Part shown: piece by piece, positions 8,667 to 17,152 of the stretch
Position numbering within the stretch: position 1 is the stretch's first letter
Layout: each line of letters opens with the position of its first letter
DNA from: Chloropicon primus
Lineage: Eukaryota > Chlorophyta > Chloropicophyceae > Chloropicales > Chloropicaceae
Direction: 5' to 3'
Length of the DNA stretch: 64,000 bases
NCBI GenBank assembly: GCA_023205875.1
Contig: CP060754.1
Span: 1,612,001-1,676,000, forward strand
Made by a program: the position numbers and the translations under genes
Notes under the pieces: generated by a model
What the model saw: the letters and a program-made list of their open reading frames with translations, nothing else
Databases searched by the model: none
What the model was told of the DNA's origin: nothing

Positions 8667-10526
8667 TCACTTGCCTATGCAGAACTGGCTGAAGATGCTG
8701 TTGAGCACGTCTTCCGTCACGTCCGACCCGGTGAGCTCGTTGAGCGCCTGCAAGGCCCCCCGAAGGTGCACAGCACAGCAGTCCACTGGCCAGCCCTCCT
8801 CCACCGTCGTGATGAGCTCTTCGAGCCTGTCGCTGCAGACCTGCAAGCACGAGGCTTGCCTCGCGTTGAGCTGCCAGACGCTGCTCGAGTAGCCCTCCCC
8901 GCCCTGGAGGCCCACTGTGCGCATCACTTGCTCTTGGATCTCAGAAATACCCTCCCCGGTTATCGCGGACGTGAAGATCTTGGGAACCCCCGACGTGTTC
9001 AGCTCCTCCATACGAGTCGCGACGTGGTCAGGGACGGCGGACAGCAACTCTTCCATCGTTTTGTTCGACCTGTCGATGACGTCGACCTGGTTGAACACGA
9101 GGAGGAGGGGTGGCATCCTGCCGCGGTAGCCAGAATCTCCGGAGGAGACCAGGGACTCCATGATCAGGGTTTCCCTCTCGCTCCAACCCTCCTGGGAGTT
9201 GACAACCATGAGGACTACGTCAGCTGACCTTGCTGCCGCCGCAGAACGCTTCACCCCGATCTCCTCCACGATGTCAGAGACGTCCTCCCTTATCCCAGCC
9301 GTATCGAGCAGCTTGGCTGGCACTCCGCATAAATCCGTGGAGGCCTCCACGATGTCCCTCGTGGTTCCGGCGATCTCCGTCACGATCGCCCGATCAGCCC
9401 CGGAGAGCGCGTTGAGGAGCGAGCTCTTGCCGACGTTCGGCGCCCCGATCAAGGCTACCGTCAGCCCGTTCTCGAGGTACTTTCCTTTCTTCGCCGTCCC
9501 CAGGGCTTTCTTCGCACTCGCCTGGAGGTCCTTGCACATGCCAAGAATCTCGTCGTAGTTCAGGGGCTCCAGCTCGTCCTCGTAATCGATGTGGGCATCC
9601 ACCCTCGCGAGCAGGGCGATGCAATCCATCCTCATGATCTCCACCAAGTCCCTCAGCCCCCCGTCCAGCCCCGCGAGGGCGGCGTCCGCGGCCTCCACCG
9701 TCCTCGCATTGATCACGCCTGCGACCGCCTCCGCCTGGGTCAGGTCCAGCCGGCCGTTCATGAAGGCCCTGTAGGTGAACTCCCCTGGCTTGGCGACCCG
9801 AGCCCCCCACGCGACGCAGCAGTCCAGAACCCTCCTCGTGCAAATGCTCCCTCCGTGCGTTTGAAACTCCACGACGTCCTCCGCCGTGTACGAGCGCCTC
9901 CCGAGCATCGGTATCGCGAGAGCCTCGTCCACGACCACGTTCTTCGTCCCCGCCTTCTCCGCCCCTGCCTCGGCCACCTGGACCGTCTCCACCAGGTTGC
10001 CGTGGTACACCCTGTGGCTACTCGGCTCCCAGCCCGCGTTCCTCTCGAGGGCACTCCGTCCGTCGGCACTCGATCCGCCGGACTTGCTCGTTCGGATGAA
10101 CACGGACTTGAGAATGCTCACGGCGTCGGCGCCAGACACCCTGACAATCCCCACCGAGCAGTTCGGTCCACCAGACACGATGGCCGCGATGGTATCCTCC
10201 CCATCGGACGCCTCAAGCCTCTGCGCCTCCTCCGCATGGGACGAGAAACACATCGACGAGGACGTGGAGGAGGCGGAAGAGGACGTGGACGCCCCCTCGC
10301 TCGACGCGAGCAAGGCCGTCCTCCCTCGCCCTCCGGCCCAACACTGGTGGGATTCCCATTCCACTTCCCTTCTCGTCGCCACCACCTCGCGCCCTCTCCC
10401 AAGGCTTGCAGCACGACGGCTCGATGCAAAGGCAACGACCGCAGGGGATGACCCGCCTCTCCCGAGGTCCCCCCTCACGAGTCGCGTCCCAGCCTTCGCC
10501 ATCGCCAGCACAGCCGAGCGGCGCAT
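8667..10526 (-). CDS. MSS1: tRNA modification GTPase MnmE/TrmE (organellar)
   Basis: 619 aa. The first 110 residues are an Arg/Ser/Ala-rich targeting region. The TrmE N-terminal folate-binding domain starts at DTIAAIVSGGPNCSVGIVRV (about 111). The G domain (about 355-490) has G1 GAPNVGKSS, G3 LLDTAGIRE and a G4 that reads NQVD rather than the usual NKxD. The C-terminal catalytic tail ends in the family signature CIGK. With MnmG it installs 5-aminomethyl-type modifications on the wobble uridine of organellar tRNAs; plastid versus mitochondrial location cannot be told. The start at 10526 is the first in-frame ATG. It is head to head with the HAD gene. Confidence 0.95.
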   Translation of the reverse strand: MRRSAVLAMAKAGTRLVRGDLGRGGSSPAVVAFASSRRAASLGRGREVVATRREVEWESHQCWAGGRGRTALLASSEGASTSSSASSTSSSMCFSSHAEEAQRLEASDGEDTIAAIVSGGPNCSVGIVRVSGADAVSILKSVFIRTSKSGGSSADGRSALERNAGWEPSSHRVYHGNLVETVQVAEAGAEKAGTKNVVVDEALAIPMLGRRSYTAEDVVEFQTHGGSICTRRVLDCCVAWGARVAKPGEFTYRAFMNGRLDLTQAEAVAGVINARTVEAADAALAGLDGGLRDLVEIMRMDCIALLARVDAHIDYEDELEPLNYDEILGMCKDLQASAKKALGTAKKGKYLENGLTVALIGAPNVGKSSLLNALSGADRAIVTEIAGTTRDIVEASTDLCGVPAKLLDTAGIREDVSDIVEEIGVKRSAAAARSADVVLMVVNSQEGWSERETLIMESLVSSGDSGYRGRMPPLLLVFNQVDVIDRSNKTMEELLSAVPDHVATRMEELNTSGVPKIFTSAITGEGISEIQEQVMRTVGLQGGEGYSSSVWQLNARQASCLQVCSDRLEELITTVEEGWPVDCCAVHLRGALQALNELTGSDVTEDVLNSIFSQFCIGK

Positions 10527-10734
10527 GCCTTCACTGCTTCCTCCTCGTGAGCTCAAAAGTGGATAAGGGCGGATCTCGGGACAAAGACAACGTTTGGTTG
10601 GGACGCGTTTCACGGCAAGGGGCGACGAATCGGGGGTGTGGAGCAAGGTCTTGCGAAACTACGTCTCGAGGGCTTCGCGTCAAGCGTTTGATGGAAGCGT
10701 TTGGCGTCCATTTGGCCTGGTGACGACGGGTTTG

Positions 10735-11685
10735 ATGGCGGTGGCAGGAAGGGATGCTGGTGGATGGGGGAGGCCCGTGGTTGCGGGGGGGAGGTGCAAG
10801 GCCGGGGCGAGATCCTTGGGGTGCAGAGCCTCGCGCGGTAAGGTGGCCAAGTGCGAGGCCGTTCCGAGGTCCGTCCTGGCCCTGGACTTCGATGGGGTCA
10901 TCTGCAACTCTGCAGGGGAGAGCTCTGTCAGTGCGTGGCGGGCTTCTGAAAAGTACTGGCCGCAAGTGTACGCGCCCGGGGAGGTGCAGGCCAGGCAGGA
11001 CGACGTGATCGATGAAACGAGCGCCGTGAGGCCGATCGTGGAGACGGGCTACGAGAACATGCTGCTTTCGAGGGCCCTCGTGGAGGGCAAAGCAAGCGTG
11101 GGGGAGATACTCGAGGACTGGGGCGGGATCATGCCTCGGCTCATGGAGGAGTGGGACGTGAATCGGGACGAGCTCGTCATAGCTTTTGGCGACACGAGGG
11201 ACGCCTGGATAAAGGAGGACGAGGAATCCTGGGTGGGCAAGAACAGCCTGTACCCCTCCGTGGCCGGTGCTCTGCAGACCGCGCTGGAGCGAGAAGACGT
11301 GCTCGTCTACATCGTGACGACCAAGCAGACGCGCTACGTGGTCCGTATTCTGAAGCAGCTAGGCGAGATCGACTTTCCCGAGAGCAGAATCATTTCGAGC
11401 ACGGTTTCCGGGATCCCCAAGTCCACTACCTTGTGCAGATTGATGGCAAACCACCCCGATGTGAGCTCGTGGCACTTTGTCGAGGATCGGTTCAAGACGC
11501 TGGAGGGAATCAGGTCAAAGCAGGACGGGGAGAGTGCCGAGGCGGCAGACTTGAGAAAGTTGAACCTGTACCTCGTGGACTGGGGGTTCAACACAGAACA
11601 GGAGAGGGGACTGGCGAGCGAGGACGAAAAGATCGACCTCATCACCCTTTCGGATTTTTCAGAAATGCTCGAGTCCGGCTTCTGA
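10735..11685 (+). CDS. HAD-superfamily hydrolase, probably plastid-targeted
   Basis: 316 aa. HAD motif I is clear near residue 50: LALDFDGVICNS, with the nucleophile and acid aspartates DxD. Motif II is probably the Thr/Ser of YIVTTKQTRY and motif III the Lys in GIPKSTTL. The acidic motif IV falls near WHFVEDRFKTLEGI. The first 45 residues (Gly/Arg/Ala-rich, almost no acids) look like a transit peptide. Similar proteins in plants and algae are uncharacterised phosphatases. The substrate is unknown. The region upstream of the ATG is open but lacks another ATG. Confidence 0.85.
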   Translation: MAVAGRDAGGWGRPVVAGGRCKAGARSLGCRASRGKVAKCEAVPRSVLALDFDGVICNSAGESSVSAWRASEKYWPQVYAPGEVQARQDDVIDETSAVRPIVETGYENMLLSRALVEGKASVGEILEDWGGIMPRLMEEWDVNRDELVIAFGDTRDAWIKEDEESWVGKNSLYPSVAGALQTALEREDVLVYIVTTKQTRYVVRILKQLGEIDFPESRIISSTVSGIPKSTTLCRLMANHPDVSSWHFVEDRFKTLEGIRSKQDGESAEAADLRKLNLYLVDWGFNTEQERGLASEDEKIDLITLSDFSEMLESGF

Positions 11686-11775
11686 GGAGGAACTCGCCTG
11701 AGACACGGTTGAGAGGTTCTGAAAGAATGATAATATACAACCCATTTAAACAAAGAACGCTCTGAAAATTTCTTG

Positions 11776-13068
11776 TTACTCCTCTTCTTCCTCGTCTTCC
11801 TCGTCTTCCACGTCCTCGGCCACGTCCTCGGCCACGTGGATCTCCTCGAACTCGTGCTCGGCGTCATCCGCGTCGTGCTCGTCGAGGATTTTGTCGATTT
11901 CCTCGTGCATTTCGTGGTCCTCCTCCTGGTTCACCCCCTCGTCGTCGTCCCGCATGCTCTGCAAGAACTCCATGGCCTGGTCGGCGCTGGTAAACTTCTC
12001 GCTGCCCTTGGGGGCCCCTGAACCCACCGGAGCTCTCTCTTGGTGGAAACTTGCCCTCGGCACGGAGTTCTGCTCGCTGCTCGCCTCCCCCGCGCTCGAC
12101 CGAACCGCAAGAGGAGAGGACGCCTTTGCGTTTTTATCCTTGTGCTGGTTCCCGCAGTCGTTTCCTTCCTTGCTTTTGCCAAAGCACGTCTTGAGAAAGC
12201 CGTCCCTCTCTAACTGCATGACCAAAGCTTTCTCCGCGTCGAACGAGTGCACGGAATCCCCTGTCTTCCTCTCCGTGTTCCTGAACTTGTAGTACTGGTA
12301 CAGGCCGTGCCCCCCGTTCCCAAAGCCGTACACGGTAACCTTGTCGCACAGGGAAAGCGCCATGAAGACCTCGTACAAGCCGGAGGAGATGGTGCTCCCT
12401 CCGTGGAAAGCTTTCCCCCTCTTGTGGCACTTGACGTAATCCTTGAACTCCTCCAGGACTTTTCTCGATGCTCCAGAGATCTTGCTGCTCATGGTGATCA
12501 CGTTCACCTTGGGGTTGTCCTTGTGCTTCCTGTACAGCGTGTCCACCACCTTTTGGTCGCCCCTGGAGGTCGTCAGGAACACTCCTCTCTCCAGGGGAAG
12601 GTAACCCACATTGGCCGAGTACGTGCCCAGCCAGCGCTTGTTGAGGATGCGAAAGGTGGTCTTCGAGCCGACCCTGTCCTCGTAACGCTTCACTGGGGCC
12701 TGATTCGCCCGAAAGACGATCTCGTGGCTGTCGATGGACTTGCCGTACTTGGTGGTCTGTAACGTGCCTCCGTTTCCGACAACGGCGCACGTCGAGAAGT
12801 TCAGTTTCCCGAAGGCATCTATGCTCTGCTGCTTCTTGGACTCGTACACGTCCTTCTTCAGCGCGTGCTTGAAGGCCTCGTTCGTTATCGCCACCATGTC
12901 AGGCGGGCAGGTGCTCGGGTGCTTCTTCTTCTCCGGCTTGGTCACCCCCGAGTTCGAGTTAAAGAGCGCTATTTTCGCGCTGACTTGGGCCGTGGATGCC
13001 ATCGCCACCAAGATCAGCACAACGAGGGTTCCCACCAAGTGGAACGCCGCCCCTTTGTTCCCCGCCAT
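11776..13068 (-). CDS. GT29 sialyltransferase-like glycosyltransferase (Golgi type II membrane)
   Basis: 430 aa. A short cytosolic N-terminus precedes a signal-anchor (FHLVGTLVVLILVAMAS, about 10-27). The L-sialylmotif is present (CAVVGNGGTLQTTKYGK, continuing to IVFRANQAPVKRYEDRVG). The S-motif is SSGLYEVFMALSLCDKVTVYG and a VS-type HSFDAEKA follows. The tail (about 330-430) is disordered and ends in a long acidic Asp/Glu run. Animal GT29 enzymes move sialic acid from CMP-Neu5Ac to glycans. Plant and algal members exist but their donors are unclear (CMP-Kdo-like sugars have been suggested). The start is at 13068, only 111 bp from the divergent ABC1 kinase start. Confidence 0.88.
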   Translation of the reverse strand: MAGNKGAAFHLVGTLVVLILVAMASTAQVSAKIALFNSNSGVTKPEKKKHPSTCPPDMVAITNEAFKHALKKDVYESKKQQSIDAFGKLNFSTCAVVGNGGTLQTTKYGKSIDSHEIVFRANQAPVKRYEDRVGSKTTFRILNKRWLGTYSANVGYLPLERGVFLTTSRGDQKVVDTLYRKHKDNPKVNVITMSSKISGASRKVLEEFKDYVKCHKRGKAFHGGSTISSGLYEVFMALSLCDKVTVYGFGNGGHGLYQYYKFRNTERKTGDSVHSFDAEKALVMQLERDGFLKTCFGKSKEGNDCGNQHKDKNAKASSPLAVRSSAGEASSEQNSVPRASFHQERAPVGSGAPKGSEKFTSADQAMEFLQSMRDDDEGVNQEEDHEMHEEIDKILDEHDADDAEHEFEEIHVAEDVAEDVEDEEDEEEEE

Positions 13069-13179
13069 CCTTCCCAACCTTCCTCACTCCCCTCGCCCCC
13101 TCGTCCTCTCTCTCTCTCTGTGTCCACTCCAAGACACAATCTTGCTCCCGCCAGAAGAGGGCGAGGGCGGATCATTCTG

Positions 13180-14910
13180 ATGAGCACGATGGAAGGGAAG
13201 GCTTCTTCGATGGAGAGGAAGGAGGAGGGGAAGGAGGAACCGAAGGCGGCGGCGGCGGCCCCTGCGCCGTCGGCGTCGCCGAACTTCGCGCTCGGCATGG
13301 GAAGGGCCATGCTCGCGCAGCAGGCCTTCCACGAGATAAAGGGCGATTACGAGAAGTCCCTTGAAGGGAAAGAGGGAGAGGAGAGGCAGAAAACGTTGGA
13401 TGCTTTGCACTTGAGGTCCGCCGACAAGTGTCTCAAGCTCGCGCAGAGGAACGGAGGTATCTACAACAAGGCCGCCCAGTTCGTGGCGTCGCTGCAAGCC
13501 GGAGCCGGGGACGCGTCCATCCCCAAGCCATACATCGACGCCCTAAAGATAGTCTGCGACAAGGCGCCTTTCCGCCCCTTCTCCGAGATGGAGAACGTGG
13601 TCAAGGAGGACTTTGGGGTGGAGAGCCTCGACGAGATATTCCAGAGCGTGGACGACCAGCCCCTCGCCGCGGCATCGCTCGCCCAGGTTCACAGGGCGGT
13701 CCTGAAGGACGGCACGGAGGTAGCGGTCAAGATTCAGTACCCTGGTCTCCTGGAGCAGATGGCGTCCGACTTCGCCGTTTTCAGGATGTTCGGCCAGCAG
13801 ATCAAACCCGGGGGCTTCGACCTCACGTGGGTTGTGAACGACTTCGAGGTCTCCATCAGCGCGGAGTTGGACTTCACCATCGAGGGGAGGAACGCCGAGC
13901 TCACCGGCAAGGACTTCGCTCACCAGCCTTACGCCAAAGTCCCGAAAGTCTTCTGGGAGTACACGACGAAGAGGGTTCTCACGATGGAGTTCGTGACGGG
14001 CATGGTGCCGACGAATGACGCGAAGGCGCTCAGAGAGGCTGGGATGGACCCTTACAAGGTCGGCTGCATGCTTTCGGACCTCTTCGCCGAGATGGTTTTC
14101 TGCACGGGGAGGGTCCACGGAGACCCCCACGCGGGCAACGTGTACGCCATACTGGACGAGAAGACCAACCAGGAGAAGATTGTGCTCCTGGACCACGGAC
14201 TGTACCACGACGTGACGAACGACCTGAGGAAGCAGTTCTGCAAGTTCGTCACCGCTTGCGTCACGAGGGACGGGCATCAGATGAAGACCTTGGGCGAGAA
14301 GTTCGCTGGCCCCCTCTACCGCTTCTTCCCGATCATTCTCTCCCCGTGGTTCGTCTTCGGGTCCAAAGTGTCCCTCGAGGACATCAGGGCCGCGAAGCAG
14401 AAGCGGATCCCACCGGGCGTCGAGCTCAAGCAGGTCGGAGAGTTCCTGGTCGGGCTCCACGACACTGGAGGCAACCTCCTCGGCGTGCTTCACTCCATGG
14501 GGTACATCAGGGGAATCCTCAACATGCTCAAGTTTCCAGAGAGGAGGAGGCTCAAGTCATTCGCAAAGTACGCGGCCGCGGGAGGGAACTGCGAGGTCGA
14601 GGCGTACGACAAGGACCTGAAGAAGGCCAAGGAGCAGGTGAAGAAGCCTGCGGTGGACTTGAGCGCCCCGGTGCAGCTGTCCATGGCCATGGTGCAGGTG
14701 GACCTCCTCGCTCTCCTCATCTCCATCCTCGCCCCGGTGGCCATCCTCCTCCTCGTGCTGGGAAAGAGAAACACCATCGGGATCGCCTTGGCCGTCCTCG
14801 CGCTTATTGGATCTCTGTTCTACCACAACAGCGGTTGTTGCGCGGAGCATCATCATCTCTCGGACCTCGTGGCGGACTCTTCTTCCGCGGCAGGAACCCC
14901 CGAATTGTAA
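13180..14910 (+). CDS. ABC1/UbiB (ADCK1-type) atypical kinase
   Basis: 576 aa. Near residue 90 the family's KxGQ motif is altered to KAAQ (GGIYNKAAQF). The Ala-rich nucleotide loop is PLAAASLAQVHRA, the VAVK lysine is in VAVKIQYPG, the catalytic loop is HGDPHAGN and the DFG triplet reads DHG (LLLDHGLY-type). After the kinase fold a helical region leads to one or two hydrophobic C-terminal segments (about 505-550), suggesting membrane attachment. Relatives act in coenzyme Q or plastid lipid homeostasis in mitochondria and plastids. A second ATG lies three codons into the frame, and the first was chosen. Confidence 0.9.
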   Translation: MSTMEGKASSMERKEEGKEEPKAAAAAPAPSASPNFALGMGRAMLAQQAFHEIKGDYEKSLEGKEGEERQKTLDALHLRSADKCLKLAQRNGGIYNKAAQFVASLQAGAGDASIPKPYIDALKIVCDKAPFRPFSEMENVVKEDFGVESLDEIFQSVDDQPLAAASLAQVHRAVLKDGTEVAVKIQYPGLLEQMASDFAVFRMFGQQIKPGGFDLTWVVNDFEVSISAELDFTIEGRNAELTGKDFAHQPYAKVPKVFWEYTTKRVLTMEFVTGMVPTNDAKALREAGMDPYKVGCMLSDLFAEMVFCTGRVHGDPHAGNVYAILDEKTNQEKIVLLDHGLYHDVTNDLRKQFCKFVTACVTRDGHQMKTLGEKFAGPLYRFFPIILSPWFVFGSKVSLEDIRAAKQKRIPPGVELKQVGEFLVGLHDTGGNLLGVLHSMGYIRGILNMLKFPERRRLKSFAKYAAAGGNCEVEAYDKDLKKAKEQVKKPAVDLSAPVQLSMAMVQVDLLALLISILAPVAILLLVLGKRNTIGIALAVLALIGSLFYHNSGCCAEHHHLSDLVADSSSAAGTPEL

Positions 14911-15053
14911 TTGTAATTAAGTGCGTGCGAAGCGCGCTTCCGAGTGCCTTGTGCGTCGGTCGGATTCATTAATGGATTATTTTTTCGCCCAGTCCAGAGA
15001 GGCCTTACATCTAGAGGCCAGGAGCGATTGAGCTGGAGAGAGAGAGAGAGATC

Positions 15054-16088
15054 ATGGCGTCGACGACACGAGCGAAGGGCGCCTTGCAGTGGGTCCAGGC
15101 GGCCGGCGCGAGGCCTCGGCGTGCCGGAGGAAGGTGCGGCCGCGGCGCCTTGCCTCGGATTTCCGCCACGCCGGAGGACGGGGACGCCGGAGCGAGCGGG
15201 AGCGAGAAGAAGAAAGGCTTCCTGGACCTGACCTTCGGGGAGGAGCTCCTCGACTTCATGGAGGCCGGGCCGAAGATGAGGAAGTGGTACGGCGCGCCGG
15301 AGAAGGGGACGGACGTCCTGGATCTCTCGGCGAAGAGGCCGGAGACGAAGGAGGGGGGGGAGAGGCTCGAGGGGGACGACTCCGAGGGGGACGACTCCGA
15401 GAGGGACGCGGTGCTGGTGGTGGACGCCAACGGCAAGCTCGGGGAGGAGGTGGTGCTCCAGCTGATCCTCAAGAGGGTCAAGGTGAAGGCCCTGGTAAGG
15501 AGCGAGGAGGACGCGAGCAATTCTTTCGGGGAGTACGCCACGTGCGTGGAGAGCAGTTTGGACGACAGGACGAGCCTGCGCAGGCTCCTTCGGGGCGTGA
15601 AGAGCCTCGTGGTGACGGGGGGAATGGGCTTCGACAAGGGGGAGAGGCTGATGGAGGCGTGCAAGTCCGCCGGTGTCGAGCAGGTGGTCCTGCTGTCTTC
15701 CTACAACAACAGGGAGGGTTTCCTGGGCGGCCTGTTCGTGAGCAAGGAGCAGAGCCAGCTGGAGGACAGGGAGAGGGAGAGGATCGTGGCCGAGAGCGGC
15801 GTGCCCTTCAGCATCATCAGGGCCGGGGACCTCGCGGACAGCAGTCCCTCGCTTCAGGGGGGCAAGTTGCTGGAGGTGAGCCTCGGGGAGAAGGCGAACA
15901 GGAAGCTTGGGGGCTCCCTGCCTCGCTCGGAGCTCGCCTCCGCCTCGGTGGCCTGCCTGGCCTTTGGGGCGAAGAACCTCGTTGTGGAGCTCGCGGAGGG
16001 CGAGGGCGAGGGAACCCCGGCGGCCGACACGTTCCTGGTGGACGTGAACTCCGATGAGGACTGGAGTTTGGTCTTCGAGCGACGGTGA
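15054..16088 (+). CDS. Plastid NAD(P)-binding Rossmann (atypical SDR/NmrA-like) protein
   Basis: 344 aa. Residues 1-45 are a transit-like Arg/Ala/Gly-rich region. A short conserved-looking acidic segment (FLDLTFGEELLDFMEAGPKM) precedes a Rossmann fold at about 115. Its nucleotide loop is VVDANGKLGEEVVLQLI, a divergent form of GxxGxxG, followed by strand-2 VKALVRS. Later VEQVVLLSSYNN and GVPFSIIRAGDL match the atypical-SDR pattern. Such plastid proteins bind NADPH and often act in thylakoid biogenesis. The reaction is unknown. A GA repeat lies just before the ATG. Confidence 0.8.
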   Translation: MASTTRAKGALQWVQAAGARPRRAGGRCGRGALPRISATPEDGDAGASGSEKKKGFLDLTFGEELLDFMEAGPKMRKWYGAPEKGTDVLDLSAKRPETKEGGERLEGDDSEGDDSERDAVLVVDANGKLGEEVVLQLILKRVKVKALVRSEEDASNSFGEYATCVESSLDDRTSLRRLLRGVKSLVVTGGMGFDKGERLMEACKSAGVEQVVLLSSYNNREGFLGGLFVSKEQSQLEDRERERIVAESGVPFSIIRAGDLADSSPSLQGGKLLEVSLGEKANRKLGGSLPRSELASASVACLAFGAKNLVVELAEGEGEGTPAADTFLVDVNSDEDWSLVFERR

Positions 16089-16276
16089 CGGGAGCGGAGC
16101 CCGAGGGGGGTTGTGCTTGCTGGGGGAGGAGGAGGAGCCCACGATTTTTTTTGTTCGTAAAGCGTGCTTTTGTAAATTACTCGAACCATTTTGTTACGTC
16201 CACGAGCTGGTGGGCAACCAAGCCCGCTCGAGCGATCGCCGGGATCGTGTCGAAGAGACCCAGCCAGAAGAACTGG

Positions 16277-16312
<36 letters not shown>

Positions 16313-17152
16313 GTCAGTCCCAGCACGCAGTCAGGTCGCGACTTGGTGTGGTTGTGTGGTTGGGGGTTGACCATTCGGTTGCGGTTTAGAGTCGGAAGCC
16401 AAGCGTAGGTGTTCTCATTTTGTTAACCAGCAATTTTGATCAGACTGCGTGGCCATCGAGAGTTATAGTTTTACTATTCGTCACCCTCGTCCCCGCAAAC
16501 CCGAATGAACGTGAAGAGCACTACAAGTGTTGCACTTCGCTCCTTACCTGAAAGAACAAGAACAAGAAAAACGCGTGACGTTTTCTTCCCTCCTCGTCGT
16601 CGTCCCTTCCAGTCCTCGGGCCGCCTCCAACGCCCCGTTCAGGACACCTCACGAAAACGAAAACCCAACCCTTTCTTCCCGCTCCCCGTCCCGCCCTCCC
16701 GCCGACGAAACCAACCCCACCATCGTCACCGAAGCACCTTTCCCATGTTCCAACCCTCCAGCCTCACCCTCACGCTTCCCGTCCCCAACCCGTCGCCAAA
16801 CATGCCAAGCGCCGGCGCTCAGCTCAGAACAAAAGGAAACTCTCCCCGCCTTCTCTCCCCGCCGCCTTCGGTACGTACGTACCAAAGGTGTACCACTTTA
16901 CATCGATAAAACGAGCGGATTGGATAAAAAAATTAAAAACGTTTCGGTGAACCACACAAACCGCGAGGGGCGAAGGAGAGAGGGGTCGACGACGAGGAGG
17001 CGCCGTAGTTGTCCACGAGGGGCGGAGAGGTTGGTTCTAACGAAGGCGGAAGGAAGCGTCGTCTCTTGCTCTTTCAAAAGAGCTCTCGCTCGAAAGAGTC
17101 AACAATCTGGGGAGGATTTGAGGACGGGGAGACGGGGAGAGAGGGAGCGAAG
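16089..17152. other. 1.06-kb intergenic region
   Basis: The longest gene-free stretch in the window. It contains a compound (CA)n(GA)n repeat at about 16276-16312, an AT-rich patch at 16140-16200, a pyrimidine-rich tract (16560-16800) and AT-rich sequence near 16905-16945. No tRNA, snRNA or conserved ORF was recognised. The frame of the downstream gene is open from about 17009 but has no conserved content before 17153. Confidence 0.5.
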
